This document shows positions 22,515 through 34,136 of a DNA stretch of 64,000 nt, piece by piece. The DNA comes from Myxocyprinus asiaticus. Lineage: Eukaryota; Chordata; Actinopteri; Cypriniformes; Catostomidae. The stretch covers positions 20,268,595-20,332,594 of the forward strand of contig NC_059374.1 in NCBI RefSeq assembly GCF_019703515.2, read 5' to 3'. The notes beneath the pieces are model-generated. The model was not told where the DNA came from, made no database searches, and saw only the letters and a list, made by a program, of their open reading frames with translations. The position numbers were made by a program, and so were the translations under genes. The stretch's first letter is position 1. Every line of letters starts with the position of its first letter.

Positions 22515-24679
22515 ATCATGATGGCGCCGCGGATGGCTGGCTCGGTGTGGAGCTCCTCAGATCTTTTGTTGTTTTTGTTTGTTTGTCCTGTGTTTAGTAA
22601 TCTTTTTCCAGTCAGTTTTAACAGAGATGAACTGCTGAACATTCGACAGCATGTACCAGACAATCTTTTCCCGGTTTTTGAATATTCAGACATTTTGCTA
22701 GACATTTTAGTTGGAGGCGCGGCTTTGATACTCAGGAGACGCAGGCGAGGGAGACGAGCCGGTGCACTAGTCAAACTCTGTCTGCACGGATTTCGAACAG
22801 CGCTGCCGAGTATTCACTTAGCGAATCTCCGCTCTCTTCCTAACAAAACGGATGAACTACATCACCTCACCTGCACAAACAAGGACTTTTCAACCTCTGC
22901 TGCCTTGTGCTTCACAGAAACCAGGCTGAGTGAAGCCATTCCGGACAGCGCGTTAACAGGGAAAACGAGAGGCGGTGGAACATGCTTTTATATCAATGAA
23001 AGTTGGTGTACAGATGTAACAGCGTTAAAGAGGATGTGCTGTCCTAATTTGGAAGCGCTCTTTATTAACTGTAAGCCTTTCTACTTGCCGCGGGAGTTTT
23101 CCTCGTTTATTCTGGTAAGTGTGTATATCGCACCAAACGCATGTTTGAATGCCGCACTGCAACAGCTGGCTGATCAGATCACAGACATGGGACAACAATA
23201 CCCTGACTCAGTTATTATTATTCTTGGGGATTTTAACAAAGCAAATCTCACACGTGAACTGCCCAAATACAAACAGCACATCACATGCCCCACCAGAGAC
23301 AGAAATATACTGGATCATTGTTACACAACAATAAAGGATGCATATCGCACAGTCCCTAGAGCAGCTTTGGGACTCTCTGATCACTGTCTGGTTCATCTTC
23401 TTCCAACCTACAGGCAGAAATTAAAATCAACCAAGCCAGTAGTAAGGACTGTAAAGAGATGGACCAATGAAGCAGAGTGGGAACTACAAGCCTGCTTTGA
23501 CTGCACTAATTGGAGTGTTTTTGAGGCTGCAGCCACAGACCTGGACGAGCTCACAGATACTGTTACATCATATATCAGTTTCTGTGAGGTTATGTGCATT
23601 CCTACTAGGACTTATTTAAAGTTCAACAACAACAAACCGTGGTTTACAGCAGAGCTCAGGCAGCTTCGTCAGGCCAAAGAGGATGCTTACAGGGGTGGGG
23701 ATAAAGTCTTGTACAATCAGGCCAGGAACACACTGAACAGGGAAATAAGAGTGGCTAAAAGGAGATACTCTGAGAAGCTGAAAAACAAGTTTTCAGCTAA
23801 CAACCCTGCATCAGTGTGGAGTGGCATGAAACAACTCACAAATTACAGGACTCCTACCCCCAACCCTGTAGGGAACCAACAACTGGCTGACGACCTGAGT
23901 GTGTTCTATTGCAGATTTGAAAGGCCCAATCTCACACCCCACACCCACTCTGACCTTCACTTCACACAAACACCAACACCTCCTGCAACCCCCCTCCTCC
24001 CACCTCCTGCTACTCAACCTGCACTTAAGATCTGTGAAGATGATGTGAGCCATGTCTTTCGGAAACAAAAGACGAGGAAGGCTTCAGGCCCAGATGGCAC
24101 TATACACTTCCAGAGTGAGGAAACAGGCTGGAAAAATCACTCTGGACCCCACTCACCCTGCCCACTACCTTTTTGAACTGTTGCCTTGTGGCCGACACTT
24201 CAGAGCGCTGAGCACCAGAACTGTCAGACACAGGAACAGTTTTTTTCCCCTAGGCTATCCATCTCATGAACAGGTAAATTGCCCCACTGAGTATAACTAT
24301 GTGCAATACACAGTTTAGTCTTTTTTATATTTATCCAACACATCCACCCTCTTCTGCCATTTCATTCCTCTGAAAAAAACAAAAAACATTTGCACTATAC
24401 ATAACAGATTTGTATTTGCACTGTACATAACAGATTTGTATTTGCACTGTACATAACAGATTGTATTAGATTTGCACTACCCATGTGTATGTGTGTATGT
24501 ATGTATGTGTGTGTCTGTACGTATGTGTATAATTAGTTTTATTTTTTATTTTTTATTATTATCTATGTCTTGCTGCTGTTTTTGTATTGTTGTACACTGG
24601 AAGCTCCTGACACTAAGACAAATTCCTTGTATGTGTAAGCATACTTGGCAATAAAGCTGATTCTGATTCTGATACAGGG
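22515..24679 (+). mobile_element. CR1/L2/Rex1-like LINE with large internal deletion
   Basis: Starts with a GC-rich ATGATGGCGCCGCGGATGGC leader and an endonuclease ORF. It ends in a 3' UTR with TGTATTTGCACTGTACATAA repeats, GGCAATAAAGCTGATT, and the short terminal repeat (GATTCT)n typical of L2-like 3' ends. The reverse transcriptase is missing between the KASGPDG motif and the C-terminal tail. The insertion lies antisense to the host gene in a 5,062-bp intron. Confidence 0.85.
22518..24318 (+). pseudogene. LINE endonuclease ORF fused to the ORF C-terminus by deletion
   Basis: The frame stays open for 552 codons (22518-24176). The apurinic-type endonuclease covers about residues 95-300. It shows the N of LANLRSLPNKTDEL, the catalytic-type E of CFTETRLS, GDFNKANL, and the terminal SDHCLVH motif. 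A basic linker and the RT entry motif RKASGPDG (near residue 525) follow. There the body of RT is lost and the frame shifts. The normal C-terminal tail (ITLDPTHPAHYLFELLPCGR...TRTVRHRNSFFP) continues in the next frame (24130-24290). No polymerase can be made. The intact endonuclease frame suggests a relatively young copy. Confidence 0.85.
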
Positions 24680-25324
24680 ACACAATGGTTTAACATATTT
24701 CTCTCTCAAGTCTGATCCACATGGGTCTCATTTACTAGGTCCTCAGTGATATTTACTGACATCGGAAACCATCAGCCACATTAAAGTTAAATTTACACTA
24801 GTGTAGTATTTCAGCAAATAGTTTGAATCATCTAGATTAGAACATTATTGCTTTTGTAGGTCACAACATCATGGAGAACTAGATATACTTCCATTTGACC
24901 CTTCAGAACTAGGCATCATAAAAATAAAATACTGTATCTTAATTTGTGTTCTATGGAATAAAAAAGTCATACAGGTTTGGGAATATTCATGAACAGGGGA
25001 TGGAAGATATAAACAGTAATTAACTATTTCAGCAACATCCAGTGATCAACAAGTGAACAGTGCTCTGAACTAAATTTGACTTCCCTGAAACAAACACATT
25101 TGCTTGTAAGGCCAAAAAAAAAAAAGAAAGAAAGAAAAAAAGGAAACGTTTACACAAAATTGTAAAGTTTGTTAACATTTACTCACCCCTTTATCATTTT
25201 AACACAGTATTCATTTCTTTCATCCATAAAACTAAATAGATCTCAGGCAGAATGTCAGTTTCCATATAAAAGTGGATGGCTATTTATACTGCCAAGCTAC
25301 AAAAAGGTTTTAAATAAATTTGTA
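24680..25324. other. Intron, no recognised feature
   Basis: AT-rich. A GTCATACAGGTTTGGGAA MITE-type fragment is near 24965 and an A-rich tract at about 25117-25140. Confidence 0.4.
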
Positions 25325-25775
25325 GTATTTTGAGAATAATCTAATAATAGGTCTTTTATGAGAATAAAGTCATAACATTACGAGATTAAAGTAGTAATAT
25401 TTTGAGAATTAAGTCAAAATTACAAAAATAAATTTGTAGAATTATAAAATTAAAGTCATAGCAATACAAGACTTAAGTCATAATATTATCAGAATAAATT
25501 TGTATGAAGAATTATGGGATTAAAGTAACATTTTGAGAATAAAGTCATAATGCTACTAAATCATAAAATTATGAGATTGGGGGTTATATATTTATATTAG
25601 TCAAAATCACAACATTACGAGAAAAGGCGTCTTTAATCTTATAATTTTGACTTTATGGTTGTAACATTATGATTTTTTTCTAAAAACATTACTACTGTAA
25701 ACTCATAATGCTACGACTTTGTTCTCTTAATATTACGATTTTTTGACAATTACGACAATATTATTCTCTAAATCT
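25325..25775. repeat. Repetitive inverted repeat of GAGAATAAAGTCATAATATTACGA type
   Basis: The left half has several degenerate direct copies of GAGAATAAAGTCATAA...TACGAGATTAAAGT. The right half (from about 25640) carries the inverted form (TTATAATTTTGACTTTATGG, CTCATAATGCTACGACTTTG). The whole could fold into a long imperfect hairpin with little non-repetitive content. Confidence 0.7.
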
Positions 25776-26091
25776 TAGTTGTTTTTTATATTTTTATTTT
25801 AACGTGGCACTAAAACGCCATCATATCCCCATCCAATTTCATTATATGGTTCTGGCCAATATCTCCATTTGTGTTTCACAAAACAAAGAAAATAGTTGAG
25901 AGGTTGAACGGCATGAGCATGAGTAAATGATGACAATATTTTCAGTTTTTAACTATTCCCTTAAGTATTTTGTTGCAATGAAAGAGAAAGGGAAAGAAAG
26001 ACAGACTGATAGTAATGTGCAGATGGATAAACAGATGTAGGAAAAAAAAGAACAATTGAAATTCAGTATGCAAATATTACAATAACCGCGT

Positions 26092-26960
26092 TTCCACTGT
26101 CAGGCCAAATGAGGGCATGCTAGTGCAAGCCAGGGCCAGTTGTGTTCCCACTGTCACTTCCAGTGCTTCACCGTGCCTTCTTGCAGCTTCCTCGGGGCCT
26201 ACGGCCAATGGCCTTTAGCCCGCTGATTAACCTTGTGCCAAAGAAGGCCAACTGGGGATTGAGGCGGTCAGTGTCAAAGGCAGAGTTTTACTGAGTCAGG
26301 TCAGAGGTTTCAGTACCAAGATACTCTTTCCCCAGTTGTTCATATCTAGCTACCAGCTTACCTCAACAGATCAACGGAGAATGGAAAATCATCAGTACTG
26401 GTCAGCAGATGAAATCAGGGATCTTTTGAATATTTAGGCTGATGAAAATGTGCAATGTCAGATTGATGTGGCGTCTGCCGAACGAAGACGTGATTAAGTA
26501 TATTGTCGCTGAACTGGCCAAGTTGTGTATCCAGTGCACAATGGTACAGGTTCAGGAAAAAATAAAAGAAAAAAATTGCAGACACAGTAAAAATCTGTGT
26601 TCATTTCAAGGGCTAGCTAGTCTCCAGAGTCTGATACCTCAGCTTGAGTTTCTCTCTTGCTTGTGAAATGGATGTGAAATGGATGGGGTGTGTGATGTTG
26701 GCACCAGGGCATTATATTAAAGGCAAGTCTTAGGGCAATGCTGCGTGACTATTGGCCTGATGGTTGGAATGCAGATCGATTTTGGTCTCGCGACTCGAGT
26801 TCCTAGGCTATTAGCCTCAGCTTACCAGTTGATAGCCCTGGCTCGCACTGGCCCTATATTGGAAAAGTGGCTGGTTAGGCTTTATCAGTGTCATCAGATT
26901 TTGAATCAGACGATTTTATCAGTACAAGACTTTCAGACTTTAATGTAACATTTTGTAAGA
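26092..26960 (+). mobile_element. Relic DNA transposon or retrocopy with a Myb/SANT-like ORF
   Basis: Begins with CGCGTTTCCACTGTCAGGCC, a terminus type common in fish Harbinger/hAT elements (TTTCCACTG start), and encloses a decayed ORF. The matching right terminus was not found, so length and class are uncertain. Confidence 0.35.
26381..26670 (+). pseudogene. Myb/SANT-like DNA-binding domain remnant
   Basis: From ATG at 26381 the reading is MENHQYWSADEIRDLLNI, stop, ADENVQCQIDVASAERRRD. After a stop and frame change it continues YIVAELAKLCIQCTMVQVQE then KIKEK. The W-(x)n-L-LNI, ADE-VQ-Q and K-Y--IA-EL---GIQ-T--QVQ-KIK pattern resembles the Myb/SANT-like (Myb_DNA-bind_4) domain found in Harbinger-associated proteins and fish lineage-expanded genes. 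Two in-frame stops and one frameshift make it a pseudogene. Confidence 0.5.
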
Positions 26961-27166
26961 TGTACTGTATAAAGTTTGCAAAGAACAAGAATGCATAGCA
27001 CAACAAAGGTTCAAATCATCAAAAGGTTTAGATGGAGTCGGCTGGAGTTGAGCTAATTGAAGAAAAGTGTTTGAAGAAGAAAAGCAAAGAAGCAAGAAAA
27101 ATATCAATCAAGTGCTTCCCTTTAAGAACTGTAATGAAGGCCACTGTGTGTCTGGTCAAAACTTAC

Positions 27167-27241
27167 CTTCACAAATGAAGAACCGAGACTCGCCAACACT
27201 GATCTCGCTCTGGGCAGGTGTGATATCGACTTGCAGAGAAA
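27167..27241 (-). CDS. ncam1: NCAM1-type exon: start of Ig domain 1
   Basis: 75 bp, phase 1 to phase 1. The reading completes a codon with TT, then gives SLQVDITPAQSEISVGESRF and FICE. This is the mature N-terminus and first strands of NCAM Ig1, with the first Ig1 cysteine in FIC. Splice signals are TTTCTTTTCAG and G|GTAAGT, the strongest donor of the set. The preceding signal-peptide exon is not visible up to the right end of the window. If it lies beyond, the intron exceeds 36.7 kb, as long first introns are usual for NCAM genes. Confidence 0.95.
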
Positions 27242-28094
27242 CTGAAAAGAAAAAGAGAAAGAAAAGTATTAAGATAAAGAAACATCAAATAACATCCCTT
27301 TAATAGAGCAAGTTAGTGCAAAAATCCAAACAGAAACTTTTTAAACTGTACTTTTCCACATGCATATTTCAACAGCACAGAGAGCCTCTGAGAGCACTTT
27401 AATTCCACACAAGCAGCTGATCTCTCCACTTTTATAGCCGCACAAGGAACTATAGAAACCTCTCTGTCATGGGCTCTTCTGATAAACAACATTGTGTCAT
27501 CTTGAGCTGACTAAATGAGAGGTGACAACAGACAGTAAAGCTAACAAGCTCATTGTCAGACCAACCAATTCACCTACTTTTTTCAGGATCATTTGTTGTG
27601 TTATTGCCACAATACCTGATGTGCGGCAACACTGCGCATTCAGCACAATGTCAGAAATGCATCTCATTAAGGAAAGTATTTTAATACCCCTTTTTAAACC
27701 CATTTTAAACTAGGCCAAACAGGCTGCTTGGTTTTAAAAATGATTCAGTACATCAAACTATTTTTCTTCAGAAACACTAAGAGCGACAACAGCAAAACAG
27801 GTCGATACAAAGGATATGTTAGGGAAATGAGTAAAGACAAAGAGAGCAGACTAAAGAAAAAATTGATCAGTGCACAGATGGTGGCCCTTTGTCTTTCGGG
27901 TAATTTAATTAATGGTCAAACTTGGGTGAAAGTAAACCTCAATTAAATCAGCATATTCAATCAATACTACTGGATGTTTTATGCTCTTAGTGGACGGACC
28001 ATACATTGCATGTGTCTTCCCACATTTATAGTCTTATCAAATATTGTTTGGAAAATATTTGTTAATTTGTTAATTTGAAAAATCTGTTAACTTT
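27242..28094. other. First-intron sequence, no recognised feature
   Basis: A short A-rich tract adjoins the acceptor. No signal-peptide exon was readable here. Confidence 0.45.
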
Positions 28095-28297
28095 TTAAGG
28101 GGATAGTCCACCCAAAACAATATTCTATCATCATTTACTCACCTTCATGTCATTCCAATCCTATATGACTTGGACATTCTGTTAAATATCTACTTTTGTG
28201 TTCTATGGAAAAACAAAGTAATTCAGGTTTGGGACGGCATGAGGGCAAGTAGCAGATGATGACAGAATTTTCATTTCTGGGTGAACTATTCCTTGAA
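28095..28297. mobile_element. Short palindromic MITE
   Basis: The ends TTAAGGGGATAGTCCACCCA and TGGGTGAACTATTCCTTGAA are inverted. Sub-terminal CATCATTTACTCACCTTCAT and ATGAGGGCAAGTAGCAGATG mirror each other. It is about 200 bp with no ORF, and belongs to the same broad type as 18911-19168. Confidence 0.75.
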
Positions 28298-29751
28298 GGC
28301 AAATGAAGGGAATGACACAAAAAGACAGCTGTCCTACTGAGGACAGGATTCTTTTAATTTATTAGCTACTCATTAGCAGGGCATGCCGGAAGATGTATGG
28401 TGACACCAGTGTAGTGTGCATAATAGCCACAGAGCTCTAATCTCTGAGGTCACTGCTTTAATTTGATTTGAAGAATTACAAGAGCGGCTAACAGTGAACT
28501 GTTCTGTTCAACTAAAGACAGATCTGACATCTGCAGTGACACAAAAATGCCCAGGACCACTTTACTGAGAGAAAATATTTAAATTGGTCATTTGATAAGA
28601 ACTAGAATTTTCCTTGATCTTTTGAGATAAAAGATAAAACATACTGTAACTTTCGGAACTAAAATCTTCCCAGTCTAAAAAGCCTGTGTGTGTATTACGG
28701 ACATTTCACATTGCAAGCTTGAGCAAGGCATGTCCGAATCTACAGCAACTACATCGTAACTACAGCTGCAGACTCGCCAGGGCTTTCACACTGGAAGAGT
28801 TTTTTACAGCGCTACAGCCATGGCTCTATACTGAAAATAAAGTGATTTCTATGTAACTACGTTGAGTATTTCCTAAGCTCATATCTTATAAAATGGTTAT
28901 CAGGATTGGGCGATTGATAATATTACAAACTTAATCATCATGAAATCTTATTTACAGCATGCTGATGTAACCTAATTTTGTCTTGTAGAATTCTTTCATT
29001 TAGTGGCAAGCAACAAAATATGCTCTGATCCTTACAAACATCATCATTCAGTGAAGAAACTAGATTTGTTCATGAGGGGGAAGGGGACGAGCCTTTGAAT
29101 GTTGTTTTGCACAACACAGGACACAATAACTCAGTTTGGATTGATCAGCCAGCCTTATAGTCAGAAATTCGTTTATACAACCACTGAATAGCAATATCTC
29201 TTTGTTCAAATATCAGCTAAAACTTTTAAGTGCTGAATACTTTCTTCATAAGAACAAAGAGGTACTTATAATGAAAAAAAAATGTTAACTCACCATGTGC
29301 ACCTTTAACTGAAGCAACTTGCTTTTTCCATTGTTAATTAATCCTTTTAAAATGTAAGCCGAAAACCCCTGCTGCACTGCAGCTCACACGGTGCTCAAGC
29401 TACGCTCTGACGTGCTGCTGAAGCTTCCGGTGTGAATGCTCTAACCTGTTAACGTGGCTGGCGAAAAAATTACGCTTTGCTTACGCGCTGCTCACGAGTG
29501 TGATATGAAACACGCATTAGGTTTGTCACGTACCTTCATAACATCTTACAGTACGATACCAGGTCAAGTATCACGATACCACTCATGTGTTTTTAATAAT
29601 GGTTAGAATGATGCAGCTATTCTGTTGTTGTATTCATTCTTTACAGTTTCATACATTTACTATTAGGGCTGGGTAAAAACAGTGATTTTCCGATGCATGA
29701 TCTTCATTTGAAAGATCATGATATTGATTGCTAACTCCCAAGAACAATCTT
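28298..29751. other. First-intron sequence, no bounded feature
   Basis: No ORF with a domain. TCACGATACCACTCATGTG (about 29570) and TAGGGCTGGGTAAAAAC (about 29664) look like fragments of GGGCTGGGCGATAT-type transposon ends but could not be delimited. Confidence 0.4.
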
Positions 29752-29755
29752 TTAA

Positions 29756-30372
29756 AAGGAATATTCCAGGTTCAATACAAGTTAAGCTCAATCTACAGCA
29801 TAATTTTGATTAACACAAAAATTTATTTCTCCTTTTCTTTAAAAAAAGCAAAAATTGAGGTTACAGTGAGGCACTTACAATTTAAGTGAATGGGGCCAAT
29901 TTTGGAGGGTTTAAAGGCAGAAATTTGAAGCTTATAATTTTATAAAAGCACTTGCATTTATTCTTCTTTTAAAACTCATGTATTATTTGAGTTGTAAAGC
30001 TGACTGAATCGTAATTTGTAGGGTTGTTTTAGGGTTTTAGGGTTTACAGCGTTACATCGTCATTGCAATGAAGCTGTAAAATATGAAATAACTTTACACA
30101 GAAAGGTTAGTAAGCGATTTTATCGTCATAAAAATCACCAAAATCATGTTAACATGCATAATGTTTGTCTTGAGGCTATACTTTTGAAACAGTGAGTATT
30201 TTAATGTTTACAGATTGGTCCCATTGACTTCCACTGTAAGTGCCTCACTGTAACCCAGGTTTGTGCTTTTTTTTATAGAAAAGGAGGAGTCTAAATACAT
30301 TTTGGTGCTAATCACGTTACGCCACAAATTCTGTGGATTGAGCTTAACTTGTATTGAACCTGGAGTATTCTT
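29756..30372. mobile_element. TTAA-flanked MITE with long inverted ends
   Basis: TTAA flanks both sides (29752-29755 and 30373-30376). The ends AAGGAATATTCCAGGTTCAA...TACAAGTTAAGCTCAATC are inverted at the right as GATTGAGCTTAACTTGTATT...GAACCTGGAGTATTCTT. Further sub-terminal pairing (GTGAGGCACTTACA and TGTAAGTGCCTCAC) makes a long hairpin. There is no ORF. The TTAA target suggests a Kolobok-type or piggyBac-type source. Confidence 0.75.
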
Positions 30373-30525
30373 TTAAAGATCCCATAAAATCTAAATTAAT
30401 GTTTTGCTGCTTTTAGTCTATCTATTAGCTTTAAGGTCATCTATTTGCTAGTGTACTTTTAAATGTTGACAAAATTAATTTTCAGAAAATAGAAGCATTT
30501 AAAATCTGCCATATCTCTCTCTTCC

Positions 30526-31011
30526 TATCACGGCTCTGGTGAGTTTGCCGGATTGTTTTGTTTGTTTCGTCATTGTCTCTCCCTCATGTCTTGCAGGCGT
30601 GGCCGGCATGCATGATCGGGGCATGCATGATCGGTGTTTCTATGGGAACACTGATTGTTCCCGGGGGAACGCTGATCATGCCACTGATTAGCGTGCCAAG
30701 CAACACTTGTTCTCCTCTAATTCACTCCCTTCTTAAGACCTTCATGTTCTCAGTATCTTTGCTAGATTGTTGTTTGATGTAAATTATCTCACTCTCTCTG
30801 CCTAGTTGGTCCTATCTTGTGTATCTGTTGGTTGCCCATTGGTTGGTATTCCTGACTTCCACAACGCACACACTCATCTTACCAACACACTCTTCACGGA
30901 TTACCCCTTGCGTGTCCACAGCACGCTCGCTTACCAGAAATTGCTTCTGCTGCTGCAGCAGGTGCCGGGATCTTCAACATTCCATAATTTGTCTCGCTAT
31001 CGCTCATTACA
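30526..31011 (+). repeat. 5' LTR of the gypsy remnant
   Basis: Begins TATCACGGCTCTGG (a decayed TGTCACGGC start) and ends CGCTCATTACA. Relative to the 3' LTR it is missing the segment with the polyadenylation signal. Confidence 0.75.
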
Positions 31012-31028
31012 GAACAATCTAGCCAAGT

Positions 31029-31301
31029 ATGGACCCAGCGGAGGAATCCACTCTTTGCTCTGCCCTCTCTCAGCAGGGAGCTTTGCTGGGACATCAGCAG
31101 GATCAAATCTCTGCTTCAAACCGGGCTCTGGAGTTGATGGCTTCGCAGCTCACCGAGCTCACCTCTGTTGTGCAGCAGCTCTGTCTATCTCCTGATGCTC
31201 CAGCCCCGTATTCAGGTGATGCTGAATCCTGTAGCGCATTCCTTTCGCAATGCTCCCTGTTTTTCACATTACAGCCCTCCACTTTCGCTATGTGGGACTG
31301 A
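31029..31301 (+). pseudogene. Gypsy gag N-terminus, truncated
   Basis: Opens MDPAEESTLCSALSQQGALL, followed by a coiled-coil-like ISASNRALELMASQLTELTS and then PYSGDAESCSAFLSQCSLFF with TLQPS. The MDPA start, Q-rich helix and P-Y-GD---C--FL-QC-L-F-LQP pattern are typical of fish Ty3/gypsy gag proteins. It begins 17 bp after the 5' LTR and breaks at the deletion junction near 31295. No capsid core or zinc knuckle remains. Confidence 0.75.
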
Positions 31302-31534
31302 TTTCTGCATGGACTTTCACACATCCACACACTCATCTTACGAACACACTCTTCACGGATTGCCCCTTGCGCAGCTACACTGCGCTCGCTTACTGGAGAT
31401 CGCTTCTGCTGCTGCAGCTGGTGCAGGGATCTTCGACATTCCACAACTCAGTGACTGCTCATATTTTTTGTTAATAAATCCTTTGAACTGTTCCTCTTGG
31501 GTCTGTTTGTCTCACTATCGCTCGTTACACTTCC

Positions 31535-34136
31535 AGCTAAAAAGGCTCAGGAAAATCCTTTACACACATAGAGGTTCAGAAACCTTGCCCAATCAAATAC
31601 TTTCTTGAATGAGAAGGCACCCTCCTCCTCCAACCTATCAGCACGTCTGGCTATGTTTAAACTGGCACTGGTCATGTCTTCGCAGGTCACTTCAAAGGGA
31701 ACACCATCTATGCTGTAGGGTTGATCCAAACAGATTTTCCAATAAGAATCGCTTAAAAAGTGACTTCTAACTGACCGTTATAACCTTTCACCCATCTGAA
31801 GCTCACAGTGGAGGGTAATTGTTTTCAAAGATAATAAGGCATAAGGATAACTACTTATGAATAGGATGCATCAATGCAGGAGCTGGATATGAGGAAAATA
31901 GTTTTAGTTTATTTATATAACCTAGAGGTTTCTTGTCATGTACAACTTGAGTAAGTGTTCTTTATTCTATCTGCTTAGTGTATTGTGATTCAAAACATGG
32001 ATATATTATCTTTTACTCACTTGCTTCTTATTTATCTGTATTGGAACTGGCTCAAGCCTTGTTGTAAGCAAATACTGCAATGCGCTGTGTTTGTTTTAAT
32101 GCTTGTTATGCAGTAACGGGTTTAGTTAGATCATCGTTCAGATCTCAAGTCTTTGGAAAAGCTGGCTGGTATTGAGATCACTTCTCTAGTTTCCCCAGTA
32201 AGCAGTTCTGACATGAGCAGCACACAGTGGAAAGGGATGAGGTAAAGAAGCCCTCGATAACGTGCAGTCAACCGAAACACTTCTATGATGCTAGTGAACT
32301 GCTGGTATTCCTAAAGCGACAGCACCGGTTTACCACTTGTTAAATGAATGTAAATGGTTTAAAATAGTACAAATAATGTATGTACACAATAAACAAGTAA
32401 CAATACAAAGGCATCATATTTATTGATGAAATACATGGATTTCTAAAAAAACACATTAAGGCTAAAATGTGTACAAAATGATGAAAAACTAATGATAAAA
32501 TAAAATTTGTACAATTATTATAATGTAAAATTAACATAATTAGCTGGGGGATAATTTCTTTCATATGTAAGCAAAATGAATATTATAACTTAAATATAAC
32601 CATTAGAATGGAATCTAATCAAATCAGGAAATCTGTATCAATACCTAGCCCTAATAGTTTTTATTATTGTATTACATATTAGAATATTATTATTAAAAAA
32701 AACTGTATTCACTTTCACACACCATTGCATATTGTTCCGGTTAAACCCTTTCACAAAAAACTAAAGGAAGATTATGTATCCTCATATTCCAGCTGCGCTA
32801 TTTTTTAATTGTCTGTCTATGTACACATGTGGCAAAAAGAGTTCCTAATAAACTAACTTATATTTTGTTCCTGTCTGCTGCCTTTGACATCACAACTCAA
32901 GATAGTCGTTAGTGAAGGGTTTGGGACTGTGCATGTCCTTGTGGTGCCATGAGCCAATCATTGTTGTCAGCCTGTCAAGAAGTCATTTTCCTACAGCTCT
33001 AGAGTCATGTCACATAGCGTTTGGCTCATGGATGCCCAGGAGCCAAGTTAGCTGTATGCAGCTCACATATAGTACACCAAGGGGGTCATGCGCCAGCCAA
33101 GTAACTGCCAAAGAGATGAATGGGATTGCTAAGAGAAAGCTTTTTCCAGGTATTAAAGACCTCCATGGTCTAGGGCATGGTTCGTGTAAACTCCAGTACA
33201 GCTCGTAATTGGTACAGTATGAAAGCAATTCTGCCTGCTTTATGTAAGTGAACCACTATTGATAGCATATAATTTGACCATTACAGTATTATAATGCATT
33301 TTTCATTGCTTCTGACCTCCGCAGAAATTGCCTTACCAATCAATAGAACCAAGTGTGCAAACAGCGTTTGTGACAGCTAAATTTCACAGCATTATACACA
33401 GGTACCCCCGACGTCTTCTGGGGATTGTTTTTCTTGTATTCCAAGTTTAATAGTAAATAAGTGTGAATATTGCTATGTACACTGGTTTCAGCATGTTTGT
33501 GAGCCGTGACTGTGTGCTTTTGTGTTGATGAGAGCTGTCTGTGTGCGTGACTACATCTGGATGGGTCTGTGTGCTCACAGTCTCACCCACCCAAACCTCA
33601 TCTGTTTATCACATTCAAAATGACACAAATGTAAAGCGTTTTAACAATGTTGTCAGGACTGTTTTGTAAGGCTCTTCAGTGAAATATTTGAATGTGTTTT
33701 TTTTTTTAACTCTAGCATTTGACTTGCCAAAGAGCTGGGCGGTGTGACCAAGATCTTATAACACAGTATGAGTAATTTTATATCAAGGTAACATTTTGTA
33801 TCACAGTAAAGTTAACATTGATGGTAGTCAGCAAATAATAATAATATAATCATTAATTAATATTCTAAATGACCAAGTGGCCATGCCTATTTTTGGTAAT
33901 CTAGCAAATTCAATACTTCACAAATGAAAGGTCCTTCCTGTCATTTTATTATTTTCTTTTTTGTTTCTTTTTTGGAACCTGATGGATGTAAACCAAAACA
34001 TACAATTCATAACAAACAAATGATAAATCTGTCATAAGTGCAACAAATTTTTTCACATTATGCAACACTTAAGTTAAAAGACAACTCAAAATAGTAAAAC
34101 TGCTAAATATAAAAACTGTTACATTTTATAAAGAAC
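31535..34136. other. First-intron sequence, mostly unrecognised
   Basis: Contains an unrecognised minus-strand open frame (31547-31729, with VTCEDMTSASLNIARRADRL), a fragment like a GGGCGGTGTGACC transposon end at about 33730-33800, and AT-rich unique sequence. No exon was supported. Confidence 0.4.

Larger units (their letters stand above)
30526..31529 (+). mobile_element. Collapsed Ty3/gypsy retrotransposon with 5-bp TSD
   Basis: The structure is 5' LTR (30526-31011), a leader, the start of gag (31029), a large deletion, and the distal part of the 3' LTR (about 31310-31529). CTTCC flanks the whole copy on both sides (30521-30525 and 31530-31534). The two LTR parts share ACACTCATCTTAC(C/G)AACAC, TTCTGCTGCTGCAG and the end CTC(A/G)TTACA. 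The 3' LTR keeps an AATAAATCC polyadenylation region. The 5' LTR lacks that ~58-bp block. All protease, RT and integrase sequence is gone. Confidence 0.85.

Noticed and set aside
22518..24176. Intact LINE ORF
   Set aside because: The long frame contains only endonuclease and linker. RT is deleted after RKASGPDG and the tail is in another frame.
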